Source: Microcebus murinus (taxonomy: Eukaryota; Chordata; Mammalia; Primates; Cheirogaleidae). From it: DNA of 64,000 nt. Where the stretch lies: assembly GCF_040939455.1 (NCBI RefSeq), contig NC_134136.1:73360001-73424000 (forward strand), given 5' to 3'. Of the stretch, positions 1 through 10,619 are shown piece after piece. The notes beneath the pieces were generated by a model. It was not told where the DNA came from and searched no databases. It saw only the letters and a list, made by a program, of their open reading frames with translations. Each line of letters starts with the position of its first letter. Positions within the stretch are counted from its first letter, which is position 1. A program made the translations under genes and the position numbers.

Positions 1-196
1 TTCCTAGGAAAAGAACCAGCTCAGAGTAATTCAAGACCATCAACCAAAAAGTAGGACTTACCAGTTCCCGCTAGAGGAGCAGCTAGAAGTGAGGGTGGGG
101 GCGTCAATGGGCCTGTGCTTGTACCTTAACTTGGGATTCAGGCTACTCCTTCGGGGGTCCTGAGTCTTCTCTGAGATTCTGAGATCCTGCCGACTA
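1..196. other. No recognised feature
   Basis: I see no gene or repeat I can name before the solo LTR that starts at 197. Confidence 0.4.
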
Positions 197-839
197 TGTC
201 AAGATTATGGATGAAAAAAATCCAAACTCTGAAATATCTGAAACAAGTTTATTCTGAGCCAAATTTGAGGACCATGACCTGGAGCCACTCCCAAGAAGCC
301 TTGAGCAAGTGGACTGACTCGCTGTGGCTGGGTTACAGTTTGATTTTATACATTTCAGGGAGACAGGAGTTACAGGTAAAGTCATAAATCAATACATGGG
401 AGGCATACATTAACTTGGCCCAAAAAGGTGGGCCACCATGAAGGGGGGGGTAGGGGGGTGCGGGGGTGTTATAAGTTATAGGTGGGTTTAAAGATTCTTT
501 GGCTTGTTAATTGGTTAAAGACATGAAGCTTTGTCTAAAGGCTTGGAATGTTTCAACATAAGGAGCTATTATCAGAGATAATCCACCTGACATATATTTG
601 TTGTGTAAATTGAGGACCTGCAGGTTTGTCTTGCATACCCTTAGGTCTGTTAATGGGTTACAAAGGATGTCTCCAAGAAGAAAGGCAGGGCATGATGAGG
701 CATGTCTGACCTCCCTCCTCCTGGCAGACAATTTAGTTTTAGGATATTCCTTTGGCCACAAGTGGGTCCATTCAGTCAGGCAGTGGGGGGTGAGGGGGCG
801 TGAGCCTTAAAATTTTATTTTAGTTCACACTACCTCTCC
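197..839 (-). repeat. Solo LTR, family copy A (antisense)
   Basis: This is the most diverged of four copies of one LTR family (others at 36259, 55107 and 57153). Read on the minus strand it starts TGTGAACT and carries the shared 'ggctcagaataaa' polyadenylation block near its 3' end, which lies at the left edge here. No internal retroviral sequence adjoins it, so it is a solo LTR. The flanks (acta on the left, ctac on the right) do not give a clean target duplication. It is probably class I (ERV1), judging from the 4-bp duplications of its relatives. Confidence 0.8.
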
Positions 840-2126
840 TACTATCCCACAACCAACATACACGTGCACAATAAACCACACAGCTGTCAGCAGTATATTT
901 TCTCAATGCAGAACTATAGTGGACACTGATGTAGCACCCAGCTTGCCCACTTCTGGGACTGAAGTACTCATTCCCTCAGCTGTTGGGAGTGTTGGTGACT
1001 GATTTCTGTCAGCTAAGTCCATCCCCAGGGATTGCTTACACCTGGATAAACACACCTCACTCAAAAACATAACTTCTTCTCTGGGACAGCCCCTATCTAA
1101 GTGACTGGAAGGGGGGGTGAGGAGGAGGAGCAATAATGGTCCAGGTCCTTAATTCAATTCAGGACCACCCCACAGGAATATTTCAGCTCCAGAATTCTCT
1201 GTGGGGTTTCTTAAAGCCTTTGTTGTAACTGCACCAAGTATAACTTCTGCTCAATTCTGCTTCCTTCACACCCCCACAGGTGTTGATCCTGAGAACACTT
1301 CCCAATAAACTTATGTATACAATTCTACATTCCAGAGTTTGCCTCCTAGGGAACTCAAACTGATAGGAAGCATAGACCTTTTCTTTTGAAGCTGGGGACA
1401 TTTCTTTCCTTTTTAATTCTGCTTCCTTCCTCTTCTATTTCTTTACTTTTTGGTCACACAGAATTGTATAGGTATCACTTAAGTAAAACAGCCCATAGTA
1501 AACACAAACAAATACATTTCTTTGTGCTAAAGGAATATGTCCCCTAAATTATTTTAGTAGAATTAACTTGCTCCAAACAGTAGTGCCTTAAATCAAAGCC
1601 ACATGACACAAATCTGTAGTGATTTTTCTCTGGGTACTGATGAATTCCTCATTTGCAGTTGAATATCTTAAATTGGAGTCCTATTCCTGAGAGCCTGTAT
1701 TCTAGTATTTGGGAGAATGGTTCCCTTATTGGGCTCTTCATGGATACTGAGAAAAAGTCCTTGTCATTGGAAACACTAATTTTTCATAATGCATTTGTCC
1801 TGTAACTTTCTGCTCTCAAAATTAAGTAACATTTAATAGGTCTCCCTGACCTGAGTGTTTGTTAATATGTATTTTCTATTAATTTGAAAATCATATACTT
1901 CACTGGGCTTTAAATTGGACCCGAGGGGAATTCTGGCAGCAAGTGAGCAAGTCTTTACCCCCAGGTTCCTGTGTCTGCATTTTTAACCAGAAAAGCTCAT
2001 GCTGACTGCCGAATTCTTTACATGGGAACAAAGAATGATGTTTCCATTGGCTTTCTTTATACTGTCTAACAAGACAAGATTGCAGTAGATTTAAGTTTTC
2101 AGCTGTTATTCTGGTCAATCATAATC
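840..2126. other. Unassigned non-coding DNA
   Basis: There is no convincing open frame. All open stretches are under 80 codons and start or stop without any gene-like context. Old, unrecognised repeats are possible. Confidence 0.4.
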
Positions 2127-2128
2127 TA

Positions 2129-2691
2129 CCGTGTTTCCCCGAAAGTAAGATCTACCTATAAAATAAGCCTTAGAAGGATTTCTAAGCATTTGCGCAATAC
2201 AAGCCCTATCCCAAAAATAAGACCTAGTGATGAGCGTGAATATGCAGCATATCTACACAACCCATGCATTTCGTTGCAGAGCAGTTACGGAGACGAGCAG
2301 CCCATCTCATCTGCACCATTGTGATAGCTACTATCCCACAGTGACTGGAAAGGTACCGGCAGCCCCACCAACAAAGTCAGCTCTCCCTGTCAGGTCCTGG
2401 CCATCCTGTGCGTGCTGCAAGCTGAGGCTTTGAGGGAAAAGTCTCCTCAGTGAAGTGAGGAGCGGGACGCTCTGCTTTAGGTATTGTGTGTCCCCAGGGG
2501 GAAGAAGGAAAGCTGTGGCTGCCATTTTACTATGATGATGTTCCAGAAGAAGATGACTTAACTATATTTGAATAAATGTAGATTGTTGTACCATGCTTAA
2601 AAAAATAACATATCCCCTGAAAATAAGACCTAGGGTGTCTTATTGAGGAAAACTAAATATAAGACACTGTCTTATTTTGGGGGAAACATGG
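2129..2691. mobile_element. Miniature DNA transposon (Tc1/mariner-like MITE), copy 1
   Basis: The ends are inverted repeats: CCGTGTTTCCCCGAAAGTAAG on the left, and on the right a sequence whose reverse complement begins CCATGTTTCCCC. A TA dinucleotide lies immediately outside both ends (2127-2128 and 2692-2693), as expected for Tc1/mariner insertion. Subterminal 'aaaataagacct' motifs recur at both ends. There is no transposase. A second copy at 33286 shares most of the interior but lacks about 165 bp present here between roughly 2435 and 2600. The family name was not determined. Confidence 0.8.
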
Positions 2692-2693
2692 TA

Positions 2694-5222
2694 TTTGGTC
2701 TGTTACGGTGACAGAAGTAACATGCTGTTCAAACAGTGATTCATTACTAAGTTCCTTGCTCATCTTGGTTATTAGGAGATAAAAACCTCACTATTTTATG
2801 AATTGCAATAGGTGAAAACAATTGGACAATCTGTTTTATATATTTTTCAACATAATACCCATATGCAAGATCTAGATTAACTTTCACCTGCATAAGAACA
2901 TTACCTTCCTAAATGGTTCTTCTCACTAAAGTCTCTTCAGACACTATAGTAGTCATGGCTGCCCAGGGGTTCTTTATAAAGCCTAACCTCACCTAATATA
3001 GAAATTAGTACTAGAAATGGGATGATATGCTAACAAAAATATGTGGTATCACTTAGTAGTCAGGAAGCTTGATGGCAAGGACAAATAGGTGGAATGACTA
3101 GAGATCTATTTAATTCAATGGCAAAACATTTGGTAACACTATCAGTGCATTAATTTAATTGCAGATGGTGAGGCTACACAGTTGGTGTTATAATGGAAGA
3201 GAGTGGAAAATAAAGCATTAGTAGCAAGTATTAGAATCTATTGACTCTGTTCAGCAAGATATTATATTAGAAAGGCAACCTAAGGAATAAATGGCTGGTT
3301 TCTAAGAAGAAAGGAGAGGATGAAAGAGGACCCAGAAATCTGGGGCCTTGCAGAGTTGGAAAAGCCTTTTGCTTACATAACATGAATGATAATAGACAGT
3401 ATAAAATAATATCAAATACTTAAATGCCCAGTAAAACTCAAAGTGACTATAAGCAGAGATCAAATTAAGGGGGTGGCCTTTCCATGTTTTGTTCTAAATA
3501 GTTTTAACCATAAACTGAGAAAGATATGGGGAGAGGGGATAAAGAGGCAAAGTAATATAGGATATTTGAGGACTATGTCTAAAAAAAAAACCTTTTGGTT
3601 GTAGTACTGGCTCACAAAACTAGCTAGATGCAAAGATATGACTAAATTTAGAAGCAACTGTACTATTAAAGGAACCATAAGTCTAGACTGAAGTGTCTTG
3701 GACTATTATAGACAGAAAATAAACCTGGGTCCTTCAAACTTCCATGATTAGGAGGCAGACTTCAAAGGCTCGGCAGCCCCTAAGAAGAGCTTGCTCCTCG
3801 ACATACATTTCAGAAGTGGCCAAGTACAATAATGAATAAGGGAACAGCTCCCCAGAGGGTAGATCCATGAGCCATGGAAATCAACACATAAAGGAGTTCC
3901 CTCAGAGTACAGAATCAGAGCTCAATCAAGTAACTTTCCTATCTTAAGTGGAAGGCACATGCATAGCATCTTCCCAGGGAGATTTCAAAATTATTAGTGC
4001 CTAAGCAGTAGCTATCCTGTGTCTCACATTCTTCTCCTTTCTAAATGGGAATGGTATTGTTTGCTGTGGTTAAAAAAAATATATATATATCAGAAGCCTA
4101 TAATAGCCTATATCAGCTGTGGCTCAGGGGGGCTTCGGCTCCAGGATATGGGCTGCATTTTGGTCAACTCAAGGTGTCTAACTCTGGGACCTAAGGTGAA
4201 GGAGTAGCAGCTACCAGGGAGCATGCTCTTAAAGTGCAGGCAAGGAGAACTGGAGTGGAAGCTAAGCCATAAAAGCACATTTAAAGCCTCTAGTCTGTCT
4301 GGCATGTCATAAGTTACATCTGCTCACATTTCATTATCCAAAACAAGGCACATGACAAAAACAAAAATCAGCAAGGTGGAGAAATATACTCTGTCCATAG
4401 TTAACCAATGTTAAGGATAGGAAGGAAAAGGAAAATTGTGAACAGACATTACAGTCTACCACCACAATATTTATTGCAGTTATTTGGTCCTAGTTCTCAT
4501 TTTATTTACCCATTATATAATATATTGGGTATGTTTGAGTGTAGGCAGATAATCAACCTTTTAACCCACAGGTTGCCAAACAAAAAGAGACCACATCTAT
4601 ACCATATAAAGACAACTACATATAATCCTGAGAGTTTGAACTTTGAGCTAGAGACTGTGAGTAGAAGAGATTTAGTGTTGTATCCCTTAGGGAGTGGGGC
4701 AATGTCTTCTATGAATAGAAAGACGGATGAACCAGTTTGAAGACTAAAAGGAAGACTCTGGAAAAGACATTGTCAGAGTGAAAATGATTCACCCAATCAT
4801 TTAGCCATTCTTGTCGAAGTTGTACATTTGAGACTTCTCTTAGGCTTATCTGTTCAGTTCACCAATCATGGCTAGATATGCTTAAATTCCAGAAATGAAC
4901 AATGCAAGGCTATAACTCAAACAACCCTGATACTTTATCAAAATTGGAAATTGAACCTATCTCCACAATTAAATGGGACATTGTACCTGTAACCTGAGTA
5001 TAGTGGAAGAGAAGGTGCTTAGCCTGGGTTTCCTCCAAAACCAGAGGTAGATGTAAGGGTTGGCATGCAGGTAGGGCTCCCATGGAACTGCAAAGGATGA
5101 CCAGGAAGAGTAAAACACAGAAAGGTAAAAAGAACATACCAAGGTTTTGTTAATAAGATAATCATAGCTGTGGAAAACCAGGACTCAATCCTGTGCGAGA
5201 TCCTCTAAGAAACTATGTAGAA
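2694..5222. other. Unassigned DNA, probably old repeats
   Basis: I found no gene. The 3720-5160 part has the texture of old LTR-retroelement internal sequence, but I could not name it. A 110-codon open frame at 4408-4740 has no recognisable motif and is likely chance. A short TA run lies at 4079-4090. Confidence 0.4.
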
Positions 5223-5447
5223 TGTAAGATAATGGGCTATAAGAACAATGGACACCTTCCAGCTTCTGTTTACTGCTTGTTTGCTAACCGCAAGGCATTA
5301 TGAGTACATTATGGGATGCAGATGAGAAAGACAACACAGAAACCAGAGTCTCTCAGCTAGGACCCAGAACAGGTTAGAGCCTATCAGGGGCAGGATAAAA
5401 TAAAAATCACTGTGGGGGCAGATGCATGACCAGTGTGTAAACTGAGT

Positions 5448-5458
5448 TATAAAAGGGG
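5448..5458 (+). promoter_or_regulatory. TATA box of the 5' LTR
   Basis: The sequence ttataaaaggg lies about 95 bp before the AATAAA signal, a normal U3/R spacing. In the 3' LTR the same site survives as ttataaaa, but the following G tract is replaced by long A runs. Confidence 0.75.
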
Positions 5459-5543
5459 ACTAGCACACAAAGGAGGGTCCCTGCCCAAAGAAGAGGCCAC
5501 TGCACTGGCACTCTGGGGGTTCGGACCCTAGCTCGAGCTAGAC

Positions 5544-5549
5544 AATAAA
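5544..5549 (+). terminator. LTR polyadenylation signal AATAAA
   Basis: The AATAAA lies in 'gacaataaaactcc'. It is conserved in the 3' LTR at 20995-21000. Confidence 0.8.
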
Positions 5550-5624
5550 ACTCCTTTTGATAATTACAGCCTTGGAGACTCTGTCTCTCTGTCCTGCGGC
5601 CCTGCGAATCTCAAATGTAACATT

Positions 5625-5642
5625 TGGGGGCTCGTCCGGGAT
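5625..5642 (+). promoter_or_regulatory. Primer binding site, proline tRNA type
   Basis: The 18 bases TGGGGGCTCGTCCGGGAT lie two bases (TT) after the LTR. They are complementary to the 3' end of tRNA-Pro, the primer used by many gammaretroviruses. The site is intact. Confidence 0.93.
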
Positions 5643-6009
5643 TCCCGCAAACCTCTGGATAGGACACAGAGCTGGGGAAGGAGTGTATAGATTGGAGCCC
5701 CGGACTACTGGACCGGAATTAGGACCTAGGCGGACGCGCTGGTGGGTCACCGGTGGAGGACAGACAGAGATGTCTGCTGGCCTCCTTGGAATCCCCACGG
5801 CTGACCTTGGAGCTGGAGGCTCAGTCAGAAGGGGACCGGGGAGAGATTCCGGAATAGGTGGGTCATTGTTTTTTGTTGTTATTGTTTGTTTGTTTCGTTT
5901 ATTCGTCCGTTGAATCATTTTGTTACTTGTTCCTCATCTGTCTAGTCTTTTCACCTGTGCGATTGTGCGACTGTGATTGTCCTGTGTCTAGGACTTCTTC
6001 TTTTCAGAA
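5643..6009 (+). other. Retroviral 5' leader
   Basis: This is non-coding leader between the primer binding site and gag. It is expected to hold the packaging signal and a splice donor. A weak donor candidate, 'ataggtgggt', lies near 5855. Open frames of 118 and 126 codons on opposite strands here look like products of high GC content. Confidence 0.6.
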
Positions 6010-6944
6010 GTGGGGCAAAACCTGACAACACCATTGTCTATCCTCGTGAGTCACATTAAGGATGTGCGGGCATGGGCACAGGACCTGTCCTTGGAGGTTA
6101 AAAAAAAAAAAAGCTTATCACTCTTTGTGAGGGGGAGTGGCCTACATTTGGGGTGGGATAGCCCAAGGGGGCTCCTTTGATGTCTCCCTCATCGAAAAGG
6201 TAAAAAGGGTGGATTTTGGCCACCACGGCCATCCCAATCAAATTCCTTACACTGTAGTCTGGCAGGGTTTGGTCCAGGACCCACCACCCTGGCTAAAGAC
6301 CATCCTGCCTGCCCCTAAGGAAAAGGCTAAGATTTTGGCTGCTAAAGGGGTAAAAAAGGGCGAGATGCAGGACTCACGGCCCGCTGGGCCGCCCTCTGCT
6401 GGCACCTCCCCTGTGTTGCCAGACTCAAATCTGTACCCAGATTTAACAGAGTTGGAGTGGAATGCACCCCTACCCTATAATTAATCGGCGGCGGTGCCCG
6501 CACACGCATGCCCTCCTGGTGGCGGCAGTGCCCACGCCTGCCGTGCCTATGGCCACAATAAAACCGCTGATGGGGGACCGGCTTACAGGACTAGGCAGCG
6601 GACTGGACGGGCTCCAAATCCGGAGCCCGTGAGGGCGCTCCCCCTCAGAGTGGCAGGACCCCCTGGAGCAGATGGGAAACAGACATACCAGTACTGGCCC
6701 TTCTCCACCAGTGACCTCTACAATTGGAAATCCCAAAATGCAAATTTTTCTAAAAATCCGAGGGATTTAATTAACCTTTTAGATTTGGTCCTTTTTACAC
6801 GCCAGCCCACTTGGGATGATTGCCACCAGTTGCTTAAGGTACTTTTCACAACTAAAGAAAAAAAATCCAAGCAAAAGCACAAAAGGTGGTTCCAGGAGAG
6901 GACGGCAGACCCACCTTCAACCCCCGAGTCATCGACCAGACCTT

Positions 6945-6951
<7 letters not shown>

Positions 6952-6977
<26 letters not shown>

Positions 6978-7298
6978 GAGACAGAGTCTCGCTTTGTTGT
7001 CCAGGCTAGAGTGAGTGCCGTGGCATCAGCCTAGCTCACAGCAACCTCAAACTCCTGGGCTTGAGTGATCCTTCTGCCTCAGCCTCCCGAGTAGCTGGGA
7101 CTATAGGCATGCGCCACCATGCCCGGCTAATTTTTTTTTATATATATATATCAGTTGGCCAATTAATTTCTTTCTATTTATAGTAGAGACGGGGTCTCGC
7201 TGTGGCTCAGGCTGGTTTTGAACTCCTGACCTTGAGCAATCCGCCCACCTCGGCCTCCCAAGAGCTAGGATTACAGGCGTGAGCCACCGCGCCCGGCC
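6952..7298 (-). mobile_element. Alu inserted in gag (antisense)
   Basis: This is a dimeric Alu with the strepsirrhine-style middle block, starting with its poly-T tail. The flanking target duplication is cagacctttcctctt (6937-6951 and 7299-7313). It interrupts the capsid coding region and is younger than the provirus. Confidence 0.95.
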
Positions 7299-7956
7299 CA
7301 GACCTTTCCTCTTAAACGGCCGCCCCGGGATTACAATGAGGCTGAAGATAGGGGGCGTCTCCGGGTCTACTGCCAGACTCTGATGGCTGTAATCCAAGCA
7401 GCAGCACAAAAGCCAAAAAATTTGGCTAAGGTAAGATATGTCCATCAGGGGCCTGAGGAAAGTTCGGCAGCTTACCTAAAAAAATTATAAAAGCCTTTCA
7501 GCAGTACACTCCGATAGATCTCACCGTAAAAAAAAGTAAAGCAGCTGTCATAATTGCCTTTATAAATCAGGCAGCCCCAGACATTAGGCAAAAGGTGCAA
7601 AGGATAGATAGGCTGTGCAAAAAAACTCTACAGTTTTTGGCAAAAAAATATACAGTAACAAAAAAACGCCCAAAAAAAGTTAAAAAAAAAAACTAAGGTT
7701 AAAAAAGAAAAAGTTTCAGGCAGGCAAGGCATGCAGGACAAACAAAAAAATGGCCATGATCCTACTTGCAGCTACAAAAAGAGGTCAGCTAGGGGCAAGA
7801 GTCCGGGAGCACCCCCAGAGGGAGAGGCTAGGCAAAGATCAGTGTGCCAATTGCAAAGAGCATGGACACTGGGTTAAAAATTGCCCCAAGAGGAAGGGGG
7901 GATATAGAGCTAAATCCTCAAAAAAGGTTATGGTGGTGGGGGAAATAAAAGATAAA

Positions 7957-7959
7957 TAG
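7957..7959 (+). promoter_or_regulatory. Gag-protease read-through stop (UAG)
   Basis: A single UAG separates the nucleocapsid frame from the protease frame, which are in the same phase. A G-rich stretch (gggggacgggg) follows at once. Gammaretroviruses make Gag-Pol by suppressing such a UAG with help from a downstream pseudoknot. That the pseudoknot still folds here is inference. Confidence 0.8.
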
Positions 7960-8283
7960 GGGGGACGGGGCTTGGTTCCCCTCCCCAAGCCCAGGGTAAC
8001 TTTACTAGTGGAGGGGAGCCCAGTCAATTTCCTGGTAGACACGGGGGCAAAACATTCAGTAATTATTGAGACCACAAAAAAACTGTCTAACAAGACTATC
8101 TGGGTGCAAGGGACAACTAAAACCAAGTCCTACCAATGGACTACACGGAAAAAGTTAAACTTAAGTTCGGGACAAGTGAGTCACGCCTTCATGGTAATTC
8201 CAGAGTGCCCCACCCCATTATTATGGAGAGACATACTCACAAAATTAAGAGCCCGTATTTACTTTAAAAAAAATAATAACTGA
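7960..8283 (+). pseudogene. pro: Retroviral protease (aspartic) remnant
   Basis: Protease cleaves Gag and Gag-Pol. The frame is open from the UAG to 8283, about 107 codons, close to a full retroviral protease. The active-site triad LVDTGA is present (Asp-Thr-Gly at 8038-8046). Downstream the frame ends in a run of Lys and Asn codons (8264-8280) in an A-rich stretch, then a stop. It is the best-preserved part of pol. Confidence 0.85.
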
Positions 8284-9197
8284 TGATAAAGACAACCTTA
8301 TTAGCAGCCCCCGGGTCACTCAAATCATGACCTTGGCACAGACGGATGAGTATAGACTATACCAGCCCATGAAGGGCCAAAAATGGGACATAGAGCACTG
8401 GCTCCACAAATTTTCCAAAGCCTGGGCTAAAACGGGGGGTGCAGGGTGAGCAAAGCATTGGCCACCTCTGTACATTGAGTTAAAACCAGGGGCTGAGCCA
8501 GCCCGAGTTAGACAGTACCCCATGCCCCAAGAAGCTAGAGTAAAAATAACGCCCCACATTCAAAGGCTCCTAGACGCCAGGATTCTCCGGAGGTGCCAGT
8601 CAGCCTAAAATACTCCTTTGTTGCCAGTGAAGAAACCGGGTGAAAAGGATTATCGGCCTGTGCAGGACCTCAGGGAGGTCAACACATGTGTCCTAGACAT
8701 CCACCCTATGGTTCCAAACCCCTACACCCTACTAAGCTCCCTTCCTCCAACACAGATTTGGTACATTGTCCTAGATTTAAAAGATGCCTTTTTCAGCCTA
8801 GCCATGGCCCTGCACAGCCAAAAAAATATTTGCCTTTGAGTGTCAGGACAAAGAAAGGTGGATCTAGGGGCAGCTAACTTGGACAAGAATGCCCCAGGGT
8901 TTAAAAACTCGCCCACCTTGTTCAATGAGTCCCTTCACAAAGACCTGGGTAAATACCGTGCCAACCACCCAGAGGTGACCCTGCAGCAGTATATAGATGA
9001 TTTACTATTAGCTGCTCCAGCCCTTTAGACCTGCCTGGAAAGCACCAAAGTCTTAGTCAGACTGCTAAAAAAAAAAAAATGGGCTACAGGTCTAGTGCCA
9101 AAAAGGCCCAGATTTGCAAAAATAAAGTCACCTACTTAAAATATAAAATTAAGTGAGGCCAAAGGTGGCTAACAAAAGCAATAAAACAAACTATGCT
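8284..9197 (+). pseudogene. pol: Reverse transcriptase pseudogene, 5' part
   Basis: Fingers and palm of the polymerase. Visible are the [16 protein letters not shown] segment at about 8625-8680, the first catalytic aspartate in LDLKDAFF (8774) and the catalytic YIDD box (8990-9001). The frame is broken by TGA at 8837-8839, after a slip in an A run at 8820-8826, and by TAG at about 9026-9028. A 13-A run lies at about 9067. The L1 at 9198 separates this piece from the rest of pol at 16119. Confidence 0.9.
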
Positions 9198-10619
9198 GGA
9201 GGTGGAGCAAGATGGTGGACGAGAAACACTGCCAGACAGAGTGTCTCTGCAGAAAAGACAGATTCTAGCAGAAATTAGAAAAAAGAAGCAAGAAGACGAG
9301 CATATAGTGGACGAGGGCCAGAAGGAGGGGTACCTGAGACCCCGGGAGACTCCACGGGAAGAGGCTGTGGAGGAGAACTGGAGGCTGAGACCACTGGAGC
9401 AGCCCAGAGACCAGCGGGAAGGGTAGGTGGATTTGCTGTTTCCGCTCCCCTGCATTTGGGACTGCTGGTGGGCTCCCCAGCGGGTGGAGAGACCTGCGGA
9501 CACCAGCCCAGAGACGGCCGCCGCCAGCCAGCAGAGAGCCTGTAGCAGATGTGGCACCAGGTTCCCAACTTCCTCCGGGCACTTCCGTGTGCACAGACCA
9601 GAGCCACACGGTAGGCGCCATATTGCCTCCTCCTCTCCTCCGCCGACCCTACCCGTGGCTGCCCAGAGAGACAATACAGACACCAGCCAGAGGCACCTCC
9701 AGGGAACGGGACTTTCCCTTTTGGGACCCTACAGCTGACTCAGGGGAACTCAGACTGTGAGCTCCCTACCCGCCTGCCCTCCCAGATGCTGCTGGCAAGG
9801 TGTTCCCAGGAGAACGGTGCCGAATCAGAGGCTGAGAGACATAGACCCAGCTTGGGCTCCCTGTGGGTGAACTGGGACCGGAAATACTCTCCCTGGTGGG
9901 GAAACAGTTTGAACTCTGGGACCCAGAGGTCGGACCTGCAGACCAGATCCCCTGCACCGAGGGCTAGCATTGCCCGGGGCAAAGAAGGGTTATACATGAA
10001 CAGCCTACTGAGGTGTGTGTGCCTCCAGGGGCGGATAAGCATCCTAGAGGGAAACCCTCCTCCCAGGAAAAGGCCGTGCGCCCAGCCCAGGTGGCGTTCC
10101 TGTGCAGGGAACCTCCCCACCGGCATCACAGTCTGGGGAGGCCTGGAGGCTTGTGGTCTGGCCTGCTGGCAGAGGCCCAGGAGTAGCTGCGGAGTTGGGG
10201 AGGGTGGAAAGAAGCGAGGCCGGCTCCAGACTGCGGGGTCTCAGACAGTCCCTCCTCCACACCCAGACTTTCGGGCTGAGCGAGACCATTCCAGTCCTGC
10301 CCTGACAGCTTTTCCTAGAAGCAGTGAACAGAACTTTGACCCCTGCTAACTGCCTGAGGACAGGCTTACCCAACCCAGCTCTGCCCAGAACAAGAGCTCA
10401 TAACAGGACGCAAAATCACAGCATAGCCTGTTCCTCCAAGCAAACGCCACCTACTGACAGGGACGGCATCTTGCACAGCCTTTCCACGGCACCCACTGAC
10501 TCACTATACAGAGAGTGGTCCAATCTCACCCACAGACACCACCTAACGCCTCAGAAACTAAACAAGGTGTGTGAATACCCAAACAATAACCTAAAGGAAA
10601 GAAACAACAACTGATCGAC
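9198..10619 (+). promoter_or_regulatory. L1 5' UTR / internal promoter
   Basis: This is GC-rich sequence of about 1.4 kb ahead of ORF1. A YY1-type site (caagatggtgg, about 9207) lies right at the start, where YY1 directs L1 initiation in primates. Long open frames on both strands (for example 9786-10349 plus, 9132-9683 minus) reflect few stop codons in GC-rich sequence. An antisense ORF0-like product is possible but unproven. Confidence 0.85.

Larger units (their letters stand above)
5223..5622 (+). repeat. 5' LTR of the provirus
   Basis: It starts TGTAAGAT and ends GTAACA, two bases before the primer binding site, as in gammaretroviruses. It aligns along nearly its whole length with 20654-21068. 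The promoter TATA box is at 5448 and the polyadenylation signal at 5544. Confidence 0.93.
6010..7959 (+). pseudogene. gag: gag pseudogene (matrix, capsid, nucleocapsid)
   Basis: Gag builds the virion core. The expected start codon position (6010-6012) reads GTG, followed by a Gly-Gln context typical of a myristoylated matrix. A 13-A run at 6100-6112 throws the matrix frame. An open piece at 6137-6484 keeps the matrix end with DPPPW. Capsid appears at about 6640-6860 with the SDLYNWK and QPTWDDC segments, then an Alu interrupts. After the Alu the major homology region (QGPEESSAAYL) is at about 7450. Nucleocapsid keeps one intact CCHC zinc knuckle (C-X2-C-X4-H-X4-C, 7843-7884). Lysine-rich stretches at 7620-7720 coincide with A runs. 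The frame ends at UAG 7957-7959. The gene is not functional. Confidence 0.9.

Noticed and set aside
4408..4740. 110-codon open frame
   Set aside because: No motif, no start context, no splice or promoter support, and the surrounding sequence looks like old repeat.
5219..5222. Exact 4-bp target duplication of the provirus
   Set aside because: AGAA on the left and AGAG after 21055 differ by one base, and the 3' LTR end is uncertain, so I do not claim an exact duplication.
5538..5918. Overlapping 118 and 126 codon frames on opposite strands
   Set aside because: They span the LTR end, primer binding site and leader of the provirus. High GC and opposite-strand overlap point to chance.
7101..7445. 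114-codon minus-strand frame
   Set aside because: It is mostly Alu sequence joined to antisense gag.
9786..10349. 187-codon plus-strand open frame
   Set aside because: It lies inside the GC-rich L1 5' UTR, which is known to be untranslated on this strand. Few stop codons are expected there.
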